A DNA stretch of 64,000 nucleotides, from assembly GCF_027595985.1 (NCBI RefSeq), contig NC_073312.1:8510673-8574672 (forward strand), in the 5' to 3' direction. This DNA is from Sorex araneus. Its lineage: Eukaryota; Chordata; Mammalia; Eulipotyphla; Soricidae. The notes beneath the pieces are model-generated. The model saw only the letters and a list, made by a program, of their open reading frames with translations. It was not told where the DNA came from and did no database searches. Positions 41,700 through 54,154 of the stretch are shown here, in pieces; the first letter of the stretch is position 1, and each line of letters opens with the position of its first letter. A program made the position numbers and the translations under genes.

Positions 41700-44640
41700 G
41701 TTGCTCACCACGGTCCACCTGTGGGTTTGATCCCTGGCATCTCGCTGTGGCTCACCGCTGGAGAGGGCGGTTGGCGGGCAGGAAAGCGGGTGGGCGGGGG
41801 GTCCCCCTGAGAACCTTTCTGCAGCTGCCAGCACTTCCCCAGCGCAAGTCGGTCCTGCACTTACCTCGCAAAGAGACATTTTAAGAAAACAAACAGATCC
41901 AGCCCCACCAGCCAACATTCCTCCTTCAGGAATGAGGTTGGGCTCGGTCAGTGCCGCGGCGGTTGGGTTCTGACCTGCCACAGACCGAGGGAACACGCAG
42001 AACCGTTCCTGGAGGAACAAGAGAGCCCGGAGTCTCCCCGCGGACACCTGCCAGGGTCAGCGCTGACCTCGGCGCACGACCCCCGGGCCACCCGCAGCAC
42101 AAGGACACAGGCGGGTCCCCCGTGTGGCTGTGGGGTCCCAGCCCAGACAGGCTCCCTGGGAAGGGATGGAGGCCGACTTCCTGTCCGGAATCTTGGCTGC
42201 GCTCAGGCCTCAGCTCTCCCGGAGCAAAGTCCAGCTGTATTTCATGTGATGTAACTCTCGGACACACGCAGTGTTTTCAGCGTGGCTGCAGGAAACGTTA
42301 GCATGGACCAAGAAAGGCGGGGGGGGGGGTCGGGGGGGAGAAGAAAAAAGGAATCAAATGACCCACATGTTTCCAGGCCTGCAACTTGTAGCGTCTGGCG
42401 GACAGTGGAAGAAATGTCTCCCTATAATAAATTAGAAAGCGTGTTGTTTTTCCTCCGGCAAATCTTTCACAATAAATTCGATTGCGGTTTTGTGGGGCAG
42501 GGCTTTTCAAAGGAATTCTGCCCTTCCACAGAGCTCGTGTTGGCCTCAGCTGGCCGGAGACGGCGCTTGGTAATCCTGCACTTGGCGAGGAGGGAGCATC
42601 CGCTCCTCTGCCCCGTGCCCACGTCCTGCCCTCGGTGCCGGATGGGCCTCACCCTCGCTCTCGCGGGCTGCTAAGTCAGGACCCTGGCTGCGACTTAAAC
42701 CTTCAAGAATCCCCCCGGGGGGATAGTGTTGGTTTGGGGGTTTGGGGTTTTGTGGCCGGCACCTCAGTGCACCCCCACCTCCAGAATCCTGGGGGTGACC
42801 CTGGTGACCCCTGAGCATCGCAGTGAGAAGCCATCAACCACAGCAGCGACACCCCACGCAAGCCCAGTGCCGAGGTTCGATTCCAGTGGGAAAACGGGAG
42901 ATTTCCCCTTGAGGTGCGATCCCACTGGGAGAACCTGCCGACCCTCTCTCTAGCGTGGGAGTGATCCCAGTGTGATCAGCGGCCCTCGAGCTGGTGACGG
43001 GGGCCCCCTGGGAGAGCTGGGACGCGGGAACCTGCCACTCGCGGAGCAGAAGTGCGTGTGGCCGGGTCTGGGGCGCTCCCACCACGCGGTTCAGGGCAGG
43101 TTCAAAACCTGCAGGTGCTCCCTCCCAACCCAGTGCTCCTCCTCTGAGAACTCGGGCCGGGCGGCACAAGCTTCCCAGTCGCAGACGGCGCCTCCTGCCG
43201 CCTCTTCCAACGGGCTGCTCCTCCTCGTGCCTCCAGCCAGCGGATGGGCTGGGGGGATGCTCCCCTCACATACGAGGCGCTTCCTGCAGCCGCAGCCCCT
43301 GACTGCGCCCCTCCACCCCCCCACCCCCCCGTCCCCCGCGCTCGGGTCTGGGCTCAGTTCGGAACACAACAGGACCGTGGTCAATTTGCCGCGTCCACGT
43401 GACTGGGGGAGGCGCCGCCCCGACAGCTGGGACGATGCTCTGGGAGAGAAGAGCCTGGGCTTGGCCGGCCGTGTCCGGCAGATGGGCACCCGGCGCGCCC
43501 TGGCGCGCACCGTCCAGCCCGGGGGTCCGTCTCCCTCCCGCGCTCCCACGTGGTGCGTCTGCTCCGCAGGCCTGACCCCGCCACCCCGGCCCCAGCGACA
43601 CGCCCGGCTTCCCTGACTCCGGCTCCCAGGCGGCAGACGGCGGGGTTCCTTGGCCTCCGTCCTGCGTGAGTCAAAGCCCACGATAAATTTCCTGTTCTGT
43701 GCATCTCGCCGTTGGTTCTGTTCCTCTGGAGAGCCCGGACTCACGCAAAGGCAGCAGGGATGCGCTGGGCCGGTGGCCCGGGCTGTAAGGGCGACCCGGG
43801 GCCCGCGTGGCACAGTCTCCGCGACCCTCTCTCCCCCGGCACCTTGGGGGCCTAAGTCAACGTCCTAGCAGTCTGGCTGCCCGGGATGTGCCGCCCTGGA
43901 GAGGCCACAGGTGAAAGCCGCACAGAGGCAGCGGGAGCCGGTGGGGCCAGCCCCGGCCACTCGGAGTCCCCCAAGCTGTGGCCACTCGCTTCCAACCTGA
44001 GCCTCTGGATGTGTCCACTGAAGCCTTCAAGTTGCCCGGCGCCTTCCAGGTCCAGTAGAGATGAGCCCTGCCCGGACCCCTGCCTGTGGGCACATGAGGA
44101 GCCGTAGAGACGAGACGTTTGTAGTGGGAGGGGCGGCATCACTCACAGGGGCTCGGGGTCTACAGGCCGCAGGGGTGAGAGGGGCGGGGGCTCGGCTATA
44201 CTTGTTCCCTCCTCTGGGTCCGCCTGTCTACGTGCATGGCCCGAGCAGCAGGGGCCGGGAGTGCTGCGTCTGTCCCCGGTGTCCCCCGACTGCACACCAG
44301 CATCTGCCTCCGAGGTCTCCTGTCCCACGGGGACCCCCCCAGCTTGCTGCCATGTCGCTTCCAGTCGACAACAGACCTTCAGGGCGGCTGAAACACAGAG
44401 TGTTTCTCCGTGTCCTTGGGGTCCTCCCTGGGTGCAGGGGGAGCCCTGGGGGCGGAGTCTGTCGCGGCCGTGCCCAGACTTGCTCGAAGCCGTTGGCTTC
44501 TTCCCTCTGTGTCACATCAGAGCAATTCTGGACCTTCTCTTTCTACACAGACCTTGGGGGTCTCATTCTGCAGAGACCTGGGGGGTCTAGGGTTCTGTTC
44601 ACCAAGCACGTCACTGGCAAATGGATGCTTCGCGCCTTAG
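41700..44640. other. Unique GC-rich intergenic DNA
   Basis: I see no gene and no SINE. An AT-richer, low-CpG patch lies at about 42,350-42,500. Direct GC-rich tracts and G-runs (42,318-42,342) occur. Confidence 0.4.
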
Positions 44641-44649
44641 ACCCCGTTT

Positions 44650-45005
44650 GTTTATTTATTTTTGGTTTCTGGCCACACCTGGCGGTGCTCAGGGCTTACT
44701 CCTGGTTCTGCTCTCAGGGGTCACTCCTGGCAGAGACTGGGAGATCACAGGAGGTGCCAGGGATGAAATCTGGGTTGGCTGCATGGCAGGCAAGCACCTT
44801 ACCCACTGCTCTCTCTCCAGCCCCAGGGCCTTGAGACCTTTTAGGGTAGAGTCTGAATTAAGTAGTTTTTGTTGAGGAGCTGTGCTCCTCACTCAGCTGT
44901 GCTCAGGGTTTATGGCAGTGCTCAGGGACCATGTGCTATGCCAGGGATTAGACCCGCGTTGGCCATGTGCAAGGCAAGTGCCTTACCTGCTACTATTGCT
45001 CTGGT
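44650..45005 (-). repeat. Two SINEs
   Basis: A fuller copy (44,650-44,824, ending CTCTCTCCAGCCCC) and a partial one (about 44,880-45,005). The unique stretch 45,006-45,780 after them shows no gene that I recognise. Confidence 0.75.
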
Positions 45006-45884
45006 CGCTAGCGCCTGAGTGGAAACAGTAGCATTCCAAGCCAAATATTAATGTAAGAAATACTCCCTCTGGGAGACCTTGCAGAAGTGCGTGTACGACT
45101 TCCAACAGAAGTGCTTTCCTAATTGCGGGCTCAGAGGGCTGCTGGCGGCAGGCTTAGAAGCAGGTTCACAAAGGATGCAGAGAATCGCTGTGAAGGAGGG
45201 TCAGCTGCTGAACCCCCATCTTAAGAGCCTGAGAAAATCTGAGCAGAGAGCGGAAACAGTAAGAAGCGATAAGGAAAGAACAGGGGACAAGCAGATTTGA
45301 AAAAGAACCATGAGACCTGCCGGAGCACAGGAATCCCGGGCCCAGCCCCAGTACCCGCCCCCTCGCCTCCCCTCCCCCCTCCCCCCCCCGCCAAGCATGG
45401 CCGGAAGAGACCCCTGAGCACAACCAGACCCCTGGGTGCCACCAGGTAGACTCCTAAACCCAATAGTCCAGCAAACCCTGACGCGGAGGCCGGGGAGAGG
45501 GCTTAGGGCTGAGCACTTGCTCCAGCCCATCACCTCCGACCCCTGAGCACCCCTGGGTGCGGGCCTCAGTCCTACTGGGCCAAGAAACACCAAAGAATCC
45601 GATCAAGCATTGACCTATCTATCAGGCCCTCCACAGCCTGGCAGGGGGTCTATGACCCTGGCAGGCCTCCTGACCCATACAGGCCTCCTGAACTGTGCTG
45701 GGAGCCCTCGACACCCCAAATAAAAACAGAAAACTCGTCACAAACCCCCCTGGCTTGGGACCAGACACTCCCAGGGGGCTGAGCACGTCGTTAGCGTGCA
45801 GGAGGCCTGGGTTCGATCCCCAGCACCTTCTGGTGCCCTGAGCGACGCCGGGACCATTCTGAGCACGACGACAACGAAACAGAA

Positions 45885-46020
45885 ACCGGAGAGGTAGTAC
45901 AGTGGGGAGGGCGCTTGTCTTGCAGGTGGCCAACCTGGATTTGGTCCCCAGCACCCATATGGTTTTCCAAGCCCCACTAGGTGTGATTCCTGAGCACCAC
46001 CAGGTGTGACACCCCCCAAG
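45885..46020 (+). repeat. Diverged plus-oriented SINE
   Basis: GGAGAGGTAGTACAGTGGGG through ACCAGGTGTGACACCCCCC. A related degraded piece precedes it at about 45,775-45,880. Confidence 0.7.
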
Positions 46021-46191
46021 GAAACCCCCCAAAACCCAATCAAACACAACTCTTCCCTAGACCCCCAAACATCCAAATAAAAAAGCCCAAACATCCAATT
46101 AAAAAAATCCCAAAAACCTAAAAATAGAAACTAAACAAACCCCTGATCCACTCAATAAAAGCAGGGAGTTAGACCAAAGAATCAACGAAGA

Positions 46192-46365
46192 GGGGCTGGA
46201 GCGATAGCACAGCGGGTAGGGCGTTTGCCTTGCACGCGGCCGACCCGGGTTCAAATCCCAGCATCCCATATGGTCCCCTGAGCACTGCCAGGGGTGATTC
46301 CTGAGTGCATGAGCCAGGAGTAACCCTGTGCATCACTGGGTGTGACCCAAAAAGAAAAAGAAAAA
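46192..46365 (+). repeat. SOR SINE, plus orientation
   Basis: Full-length near-consensus, with CAACGAAGA at 46,183-46,191 and 46,366-46,374 as duplication. The tail is AAAAAGAAAAAGAAAAA. The next 700 bases are unique, purine-rich and without a gene. Confidence 0.93.
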
Positions 46366-47087
46366 CAACGAAGAAGCAGAATGAATAGGAGAACAGGATA
46401 AGAGAAGGGAAATGAAAGACTCCAGCCATCCTGCACAGCCACACTCGCCATCTCTGAGACAGAAATGCTCCAGCTGCCTTAAAAAACAAAGCAACCCCCA
46501 GAACACACCCAGGTAAGAACGCAAAAACAACCCCTGGCAACTTAAATCACTGTGTGCATTAAGCAATAAGAGCCGGATACGTCCTCTGGAAGTTTCCAAG
46601 GGACGGAAAAAGACATAATGATCACTTCCAGCTGCAGGCGAGCCAGAATAGCAACGTTCTATCAGCCGAGGTCAGCGAGAGACACGGGCACGGCAGCTGG
46701 AAGGAACAAGTTGCCCCAGAAGACGCACCTGGACGCGTGTCCACTCCCGGCAGTATTTCACATTTATACGCAAAGTCAGTTATGAGAACAAATGGAACGA
46801 ACATTTACTCTCTTAGTGGAGGAGGTTATTTATATTTTTTGTGAAGCAAGAAACCTTTTATTGAAACAGACTTAGATGTAGGAGGGGAGAGAAAGGGAGA
46901 GATACACGTTCAGGAGAGATCACGGTTCTCTCCAGGGTGAAAATAAGCAAAGAAGAAATACAGAGACGAGCAAGAGACATGTTCAAAGGAGAATATGGGC
47001 TTGGAGAGCGAGCACTAGTCAGAGAGTTTAAAAACAGCTTTCAGGAAGCACTTCTAGCAGGCAAAAAAAAAAAGAAAACGAAAAAGT

Positions 47088-47215
47088 GGATTGGAGAGAA
47101 GGTACAGGGGTGAGGCACTCACCTTGCACACTTCCAGGCTGGGTGTGATCTCTGGGACTCCAGATGGTGCCTCGACTATCTGGTCCCTCTCAGTCATCCC
47201 TGAGCATAAAGGGCC
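47088..47215 (+). repeat. Diverged plus-oriented SINE
   Basis: GGATTGGAGAGAAGGTACAG through TCATCCCTGAGCATAAAGG. Old. Confidence 0.55.
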
Positions 47216-47262
47216 TCGAAAAATAAAGGAACTGAGAGGTTTTGAACATCTTCCTCCGTCTT

Positions 47263-47435
47263 TTTTTTTTTTCTTTTTGGGTCACACCCGGCGATGCACA
47301 GGGGTTACTCCTGGCTCTGCACTCAGGAATTACCCCTGGTGGTGCTCGGGGGACCCTATGGGATGCTGGGAATCTAACCCGGGCCGGCCTCGTGCAAGGC
47401 AAACGCCCTACCGGCTGTGCTATCGCTCCAGCCCC
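47263..47435 (-). repeat. SOR SINE with 13-bp duplication
   Basis: Flanked by CTTCCTCC(G/A)TCTT at 47,250-47,262 and 47,436-47,448. Near-consensus body. Confidence 0.92.
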
Positions 47436-47689
47436 CTTCCTCCATCTTGATGGCACGGAAACATAGCCCTGTAGTCAGCACTGAAATACTAAGTTTACAG
47501 GCAGAGGTAGAACACAATATGTTCCAGCCCAAAGCCAGTCTCAACAGATGCCAAAGAAGTACGGCCACCTGGAGGAGGTTGTCCAAGTGATAGAGAATGA
47601 CGGATCTGCAGCCAAGTCAGCCAAAGGAGAGGGACCGTGCCAGGATTTCCCAACCTCTTGCAAACCCGAAGGCGGATGCACCCATTCAC

Positions 47690-48530
47690 GGGGCTGACAG
47701 ATGACTCAGTGGCCTGAGAATGTGCTTCGCGTGCAGGAGCCCCAGGTCTGATTCCCAGTATCCCCGAGCACGGAGCCAGGTGTGACCCTTCCCCCCAGCA
47801 GCCAAACCAAACACGCTCACTACACCGCAGCCTGTGACCCCCAGGGTGTCTTCCCTCCCGGGGCTGGTGGGTCCCGCCTGGGTGAGGAGGTGCTGCCCGT
47901 ATCACGGGGTAGCTGGCACCAGTCTCCGGGGTGCGTCCAGGTCAGGGGCTGGGCCAGACCCCACAGAAGGTGCAGCTCAGGGTCCTCATTCTGCCGTGCT
48001 CCAGGCACTTGGTTCTCTTTGGGAACGACATACCCACCTGATCAGTGGCTTCAGCTCTGCATGCCCAGCCACGGGGCCTGCCGTGCAGTGGGTGTTGCTC
48101 CAATTGATTGGCGGGAGGGCAGCTTTGGGGCTGGGTTTCAGGCTAGGCCTGGGGAAGGGACCCTTAGACCGTCACCCCGGAGTCTGCCAGGCTTGGGGCG
48201 GCTCACTAAGCAGCTGCAGCACCAGAGCAGCCCTGTCGAGTTTTTGGTATTAGGGTGTGGCCAGAGACAGTGCAGTGAATTAGGGGGCATCCGGGCACAC
48301 ACTGAACCCGGGTGAGATTCCCGGCACCTCCTGGTCATGGAGAATCCCTGAGTGCAGCCTGGGGTGTTATTGTTTGTGTATTTGGGTCATACTCAGTGGT
48401 TCTTGGGGCTGAATCATAGCTCTCTGCTCCAAGATGTCCCCATGTGAGGTTTGGAGTGCCCCATGGGAGGCTGGGAAAGGAAACCAGCTTGCAGGAAAAC
48501 TCTTACCCGCTGTACTACTCCAGTTCCAAA
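47690..48530. repeat. Old SINE pieces before the telomeric block
   Basis: Plus-oriented fragments at about 47,690-47,800 and 48,250-48,365, and a minus-oriented one at about 48,372-48,530. The sequence from 47,800 to 48,240 is unique. Confidence 0.5.
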
Positions 48531-48569
48531 GAGTAAACTCTCTCTCTCTTACTCTCTCTCTCCCCCTCA

Positions 48570-49078
48570 AACTGTAACCCTAACCCTAACCCAATTGATA
48601 GCCCTAACCCTAACATAGCCTTAACAAAACATGACCGATAACCATACACCTAACCATACCTAACCCTAACCCTAACCATAAACCTAACCGTACCTAACCA
48701 TAACCCAAACACTAGCCTTAACCATAACCCTAGCCATAACCTATACATAGCCCTACCCTACACCTAAATTAAACCATAGTTTAACCCTAGCCCTAGCCCT
48801 AATCCCACCCAACCCTTAACCCTACCCTAACCCTAAAGCTATCCTAACCCTAATGCTAGCCCTAACTCTAGCCCTAACCCTAACCCTAACCCTAGCCCTA
48901 GACCTAACCCTAACCCTAGCCATAACCCTAACCCTAATCCTAACCCTAACCCTAACCCTAGCCCTAACCCTAGCCCTAACCCTAACCCTAGCCCTAGCCC
49001 TAACCCTAACCCTAACCCTAGCCCTAGCCCTAACCCTAACCCTAGCCATAACGCTAACCCAAACCCTAACCCTAGCCC
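48570..49078 (+). repeat. Interstitial telomeric repeat block (CCCTAA)n
   Basis: About 500 bases built from the vertebrate telomere repeat read as CCCTAA on the plus strand. The first part (48,570-48,840) is degenerate (ACCATACCTAACC types). The core from about 48,855 is a mix of CCCTAA and CCCTAG hexamers with few other changes. A (TC)n run (48,538-48,565) precedes it and the block ends sharply at CCCAGTGGAG. Only one orientation is present. Confidence 0.95.
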
Positions 49079-49079
49079 A

Positions 49080-50220
49080 GTGGAGTATGAAGCTTCCAAG
49101 ATTCTAGGTACAGTGGCTGTGGGAGGGAATATGGGAGTCCCCTAGGTCCCCCAGAGAGAGCCCGTGAGCTCAAGACTTCACAGTGCCCAGGGACAGCTGG
49201 AATGAGACGGCGGGGATGTGTGCAGCTCCTAGCAAGGAGGCCTGATGCCGCCCCCACCTCTGCCTCGGCTCCTGACCCAGATTCCCGGGACAGATGAGCA
49301 CGGGCAGAACCCAGGAACCCAGGCTTCCCTGCCCAGCCCTCCCCTTTTCTCGGGGGGCTTGGAGATGCCCAGCCGTGCTCAAGGCAAGTCCTGGCTCTGT
49401 GCTCGGGGGCCACAGGCAGCGCAGGGGATTTGCCGGAGCTGGCGGGATGTGAGGCAAACCCTGAAGACTGTGGGATTCCGGGGTCCCCACAGCCGGATGC
49501 TGCTCCAGGCGCTCTGGCCGCTGGCCGCTGGTCAGGGCCTGGTGCTTGCGAGGAAGGAGACCCATCGGGGGGCCCAGCGCCAGACGGGGGTGCCCGGGGC
49601 TCAGACTTGGCAGCTGACACGAGCCTCAGCTCTTTGCCTGTCTCTCCCTCGCGGAGCCCCGGGCCCTCACAGCCCTCCGAGCCGCCACCACCCCCGACAG
49701 AGCCCACTGCCCCCTCTCAGGCCCATGCGTGCACCCCGCAGCGGGTCCCAGAGCCTGGCGCCCATCCAGCAGAAACCAGTGGCCCAGGGAAGACGCGGCT
49801 CTGCCCCCACACGTCCTGGAGAGAATCTCTGGGGTCTCACTTGGTTCACAGTGGGACCCATCACCTCCTCCACTGCCCAGCACCTGCTCACCAGCTCACA
49901 GAGGGGAGGCCGGGGTCCGGGGGTTGGTGGTAGAAGGAGGGACACCCCCCTACCTGAAAATGGCCTGGGCAGCCACTCTCCTCCCTCGGTACCTGGTCCC
50001 TGCATGGTTGGCATGAACTCAGGCATGATCTTGACTCTGACATTACTCCTACTCTGGTGATGGCACACGACCACGTGCCCTTGTAACAGGCAGGTCATTT
50101 CCAGGGCTGTAAGAGCAGCTCACACCGCAGGCTGGCGCAGTCCACAGGGAAGTAGTCGTAGTCCCTGGCCTGGAGGACTTCTTGGAGGAGGTGACAGTCT
50201 ATCTCGCTCACTGCCCTCTT
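49080..50220. other. Unique GC-rich intergenic DNA
   Basis: No repeat of note and no gene. Open frames up to 271 codons (49,245-50,060) have Pro/Ser/Ala-rich content without any domain I know. Confidence 0.4.
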
Positions 50221-50221
50221 T

Positions 50222-50580
50222 CTTTTTTTAAAAATTTTTTATTAGAGAATCACTGTGATGTGCAGTTACAAACTTATGAACTTTTGTGTTTGCATTTCAC
50301 TCATACGTGATCATTTACCCATCCCTCCACCAGTGCCCATTCACCTCCACCAATGATCCCAGTATCCCTCTCACCACCCCCACCCCATCCCCCACCACCC
50401 CACCCTGCCTCTGCGGCAGGGCATTCCCCTTTGTTCTCTCTCCTTTTGGGTGTTGTAGTTTGCAATGGAGATATTGAGTGGCCTTCATGTTCGAACACCT
50501 GTTAGGTCTATAGTCTACTTTTAGTTCGCATCTTCCAATCCGATGGGTCTTTCTATGCCAAAAGTTCACAGCTGACACCT
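50222..50580 (-). mobile_element. Truncated L1-like 3' end
   Basis: Contains CATCCCTCCACCAGTGCCC, GATCCCAGTATCCCTC and GCGGCAGGGCATTCCCC, in the same order as 37,271-37,598. 3' end toward 50,222. Confidence 0.7.
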
Positions 50581-51185
50581 GCATGGCACCTCCAGGGGAT
50601 ACCGGTCTCTTCTCACTTTGGGGACAGCGAGGCTCAGAGGAGAGAGGCCGCTTGGGGTGGTGCGAGGCTCAGAAGTCAGCTGGGTCCAGGGCCTGTACCT
50701 CCCAGCAGCTGTTTCCACCCCTGGATAGGCCTGGGAGGGCCCCCTAGGGGCGCAGCTTCTCCAGGCGCGTCCCTGGACCAGCTCAAACCACCGCAGGGCC
50801 AGGAAGACCCGCGCACAGCTACTTCCTCAGCTGAGCCTGGCTCGGAGCCTGGTCCCCGTTTCCTGCAGCGGCATCACCAGTGTGGGTGCCTTCCCCCAGC
50901 TCGGGGCTCCCAGGGGCGACGGGACGGACGGGACCACAGTCTGGGATCCATCCCCCAGCCTGGTCTCCCCCTGCCCGACTCTGGGCTCCCACCCGGCCCC
51001 GGCACCAAACTGGCTGCAATGAAGCAGCAGCTTTGGTGGGAGGTGAGTCCCCCAGGCTCCCGGGGGTCCTGCCTGGCCAGTGCTCTCCGAGCACCCAGCG
51101 ATGCTCCCTCCAGACTCTCCCCTCGCCAGGGCGTCCCGCATGCAAAACACATGCTCAGCTCACTAGGCTTTCTCTCCGGCCCCGA

Positions 51186-51366
51186 TGTTTGTTTTTCTTT
51201 TTGGTCACACCCAGCGTTGCTCAGGGGTGACTCCTGGCTCTGCCCTCACGAATTACTCCTGGCAGTGCTCAGGGGACCCTATGGGATGCTGGGAATCGAA
51301 CCCGGGTCGGCTGCGTGCAAGGGTGCAAGGCAAATGCTCTCCCCTCTGTGCTATCGCTCCAGCCCC
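51186..51366 (-). repeat. SOR SINE
   Basis: Near-consensus, with a short internal duplication GTGCAAGGGTGCAAGG at about 51,316-51,331. The stretch 50,590-51,180 before it is unique GC-rich DNA. Confidence 0.9.
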
Positions 51367-51369
51367 ACC

Positions 51370-52260
51370 AACCCCAATATGTTCTAAGACACCAAACGCA
51401 CACACAGCCAGCAGCAGCAATAGAGAACGGATACCACCAATCGGGCCGCATGCCCGTCTCCTCTCCTTCCGGTCTATTTGCAACTTTAAACCAGATTTCA
51501 ATGCCTCCATTAACAGGGAGAACAAATATTGTTCCCAACTGGCCCAAGTCGGGTATTATAATTACTTTTTTTTCTTACACCATTTTTTTGGTTCTTGGAA
51601 TTAATAATTGCTTTTTTTATTTGCTTAATTTTCCGGATGATTATGAATTCAGCCCTAAGTCACAGTCCATGTAGTAGGTGCTTGGTTGGGGAAAGCAATG
51701 CCCTCAAGCTGGAACAAATATCAGTTCCAGGGTGCTGATCAAATCCACAGTCTCCAGGCAAAGGAAGGGAGGGTCAGGCTCGGGGCTAAGATGGCGGGAC
51801 CTGAGTGCTGGACAGCTGCGGGCCCCTCTGCCTTCTCCTGGGAAGCGCTGACCCTGGCTGGGAACAAAGTCTCACATGGACTCGCTGATTGGTGGGTTGA
51901 GGTCACATGGTCACGCCCGTCCAGGACGGTCTGGGTAAGTTTCAACTTGGTCCAGGTTCCTTGCTCCCTAGACTCTCCCCTCACGGTCTTTCTGGATATT
52001 TCTGTGTCCCTCCTGGGCCCGACCCACTGCTTGCTGGATCCCGTGTCTTCCTTTCCCTTGAGTTAGGGCTCAGGAGCCTTAGGAAAAAGTTCAAGAGAGA
52101 ACATTTTTGTTTTTTTTGGTTCATGTAATTCTGAAAAGATTCATCTTATAATGAGGTCGGATTCCTGTGGGATTCCAGTAGGATTTAGTGGACTGATTCC
52201 ACTAGTATTCTAGAAAATTCTTTTGCATCCTCAAAACGCTCCTGAGTGGTTGATTTGTTG
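51370..52260. other. Unique intergenic DNA
   Basis: No gene or repeat that I recognise. AT-rich around 51,500-51,660. Confidence 0.35.
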
Positions 52261-52267
52261 CCCTGCC

Positions 52268-52365
52268 TTTTTTGGGGGGGCGGGGGACACACCCAGGGAT
52301 GCTGGGAGCTACTCCCAGGTGTGCTCAGGGGAACACTCAGTGCTGGATGGAACCTGGGTCCGGTC
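52268..52365 (-). repeat. Degraded SINE
   Basis: GGGGGACACACCCAGGGATG to CTGGATGGAACCTGGGTCC. Confidence 0.6.
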
Positions 52366-52689
52366 ACACCAGACCCCACCCTGTGTCTCTCGGGCTCCTC
52401 ATTTCTGAAGGGGAGAAATGCAGTGTTTCACTCTAATGTTTGATGCACTGTCTAGGTAACTTTTTCTTTTTCTCCGTGGAAACTTGTGGAGTCTCTCTGA
52501 AGTTTAACACCCTAGGCGCTCACACTAGCTTCCCTTCACCCGCTACCCAATACGGCTCTTTGGTAAACCTTTCCAGTCTGCAAACTCCAAGTGTTCACCT
52601 TAAACTGCTCATCCTGAATGACTTCTTGGAAGTCCGGGGGCCTCTGTTCTCTGGTTTTATTGTTTTTTTCTGTTTTCTGGGGTGCTTGT

Positions 52690-52880
52690 TTTTATCTTTA
52701 ATTTTTTAATTTTATAAGGTAGTTCACAATATTTGATTACATTTAATATTCAAACACCAATCTCACCACCATTACACCTTCCCGTCACAATATTTTGGAT
52801 GCTTCCATCCCCAACCCTGATTCCTGCCCCAAAGCAGAACCGAAATAATATATTTAGTATTGTTTGTTGTCTCAGCCCCG
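52690..52880 (-). mobile_element. Truncated L1-like 3' end
   Basis: TTTATAAGGTAGTTCACAAT and GATTACATTTAATATTCAA match 20,640-20,700, then continue into sequence the first copy lacks. Confidence 0.65.
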
Positions 52881-53184
52881 GGTCCCACACACCTGGGTTC
52901 CTCTGCCGGTTCCTTCATGCGTGAGGCTCATCCAAACATGTGGAGCATAGCATTGAGCATGGCTGTGGCTAGGCTCCAGAGGTCTTCAGCTTTGGGACCT
53001 CTGCTCGGGATGGGGAGGGAAGCTGAAGCCCTCCCCCTCCAAGGGGCCCTGGGGAAGACAGCCAGGCGTGGGGGCAAGAGACTCTCTGAGTCGCTCTCTT
53101 CCAGGAGCTTGGTGTTATAGTCTCTGGATGTTGGCCATTGGTGGGATTACATGGTGCCGGGGGCACATCTTTTAGCCTACTTCT

Positions 53185-53428
53185 CCCTCTCAGAGAACCT
53201 GGCAAGCTACCGAGAGTTTCCTGCCCACATGGGAGAGCCTGGCAAACTCCCCATGGAGTATTCATATGCCAAAACCAGTAACAAATGGATGGGTCTCATT
53301 CCCCTGACCCTGAAAGAGCCTCCAATGCGGCACCATTGGAAAGGATGAGTAAAGAGAGGCTTCTAAAATCTCAGGGCTAGGTAGAATGGAGACATTACTG
53401 AGACTGCTCAAGAAATTTGATGATCAAT
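53185..53428 (+). repeat. Tailed SINE body without head
   Basis: Two GAGAGCCTGGCAAGCTACC-like modules, CATATGCCAAAACCAGTAAC, GAGACATTACTGAGAC and a diverged 3' end leading into a GAT repeat. Confidence 0.75.
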
Positions 53429-53429
53429 G

Positions 53430-53469
<40 letters not shown>
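53429..53469 (+). repeat. (GAT)n microsatellite
   Basis: About 13 units starting GGGATGATGATG. It sits exactly at the 3' terminus of the tailed SINE, whose consensus ends GGGATGACA, so it grew from that end. Confidence 0.93.
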
Positions 53470-53470
<1 letters not shown>

Positions 53471-53984
53471 GTTGTTAAAAACTGCTGAAAATGGTACAAA
53501 AAATTTATCCTTACAGGAAAGAGTGTGAAGATTGTATTTCACTCAGGGGCCATTAAGCCCTTCTATAAGTCTGTAAAAAAACCCCAAACATTCCTTCTAA
53601 AACTGATTGTCCCCTAATTTGAACCCCATCAAATGTGGTGTGGTACTCTTGGATTATGAGGAGGGTGTGTCCTATGAGGTGTCAGGTGGCTGCATTTGTG
53701 GCTGCATGGTCCAGGAATGGGTTCACTCTTGGAGGAGTCTCAGCCCGAGCGTGTGGAGAGCAGCTGTGAGCATGGTGGTGGTTGAGTTCTGGAGGGTTTT
53801 GGCTGTGGAGCTGGGTTTCTTGGGGTGGTGAGGAGTCTCATCCACCCCCCTTTTGGCTCATTGAGTCGCCCTGAGTGAAATGCCTGGCATGGGGTCCTGC
53901 ATGCCTGTTGTTTTGATGCTGAACTTCTTGAAGTCATTCTCTAAACTTTTCTTTCTTTTTCTTTTTCTTTCTTTCTTTTTTTTT

Positions 53985-54154
53985 TTTTTGGCTTTTTGGG
54001 TCACACCAGGCGATGCTCAGGGGTTGCTCCTGGCTTTACACTTAGGAATTATTCCTGATGGTGCTCGGGGGGCCATATGGGATGCTGGGAATTGAACCCA
54101 GGTCCGCCGCATGCAAGGCAAACGCCCTACCCGCTGTGCTATTGCTCCATCCCC
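53985..54154 (-). repeat. SOR SINE
   Basis: T/C-rich tail then TTTTTGGGTCACACCAGGCG. CTCTAAACTTTTCTT (53,939) and CTCTAACCTTCTTGA (54,154) look like a diverged duplication. Confidence 0.88.

Noticed and set aside
41019..41730. Long Leu/Phe/Ser or Lys/Glu/Arg ORFs
   Set aside because: Translation of the pyrimidine microsatellite on either strand.
48822..49107. Leu-Gly or Arg-Val repeat ORFs
   Set aside because: Translation of the telomeric hexamers.
49245..50060. 271-codon plus-strand ORF
   Set aside because: Several overlapping frames are equally open and none has a recognisable domain.
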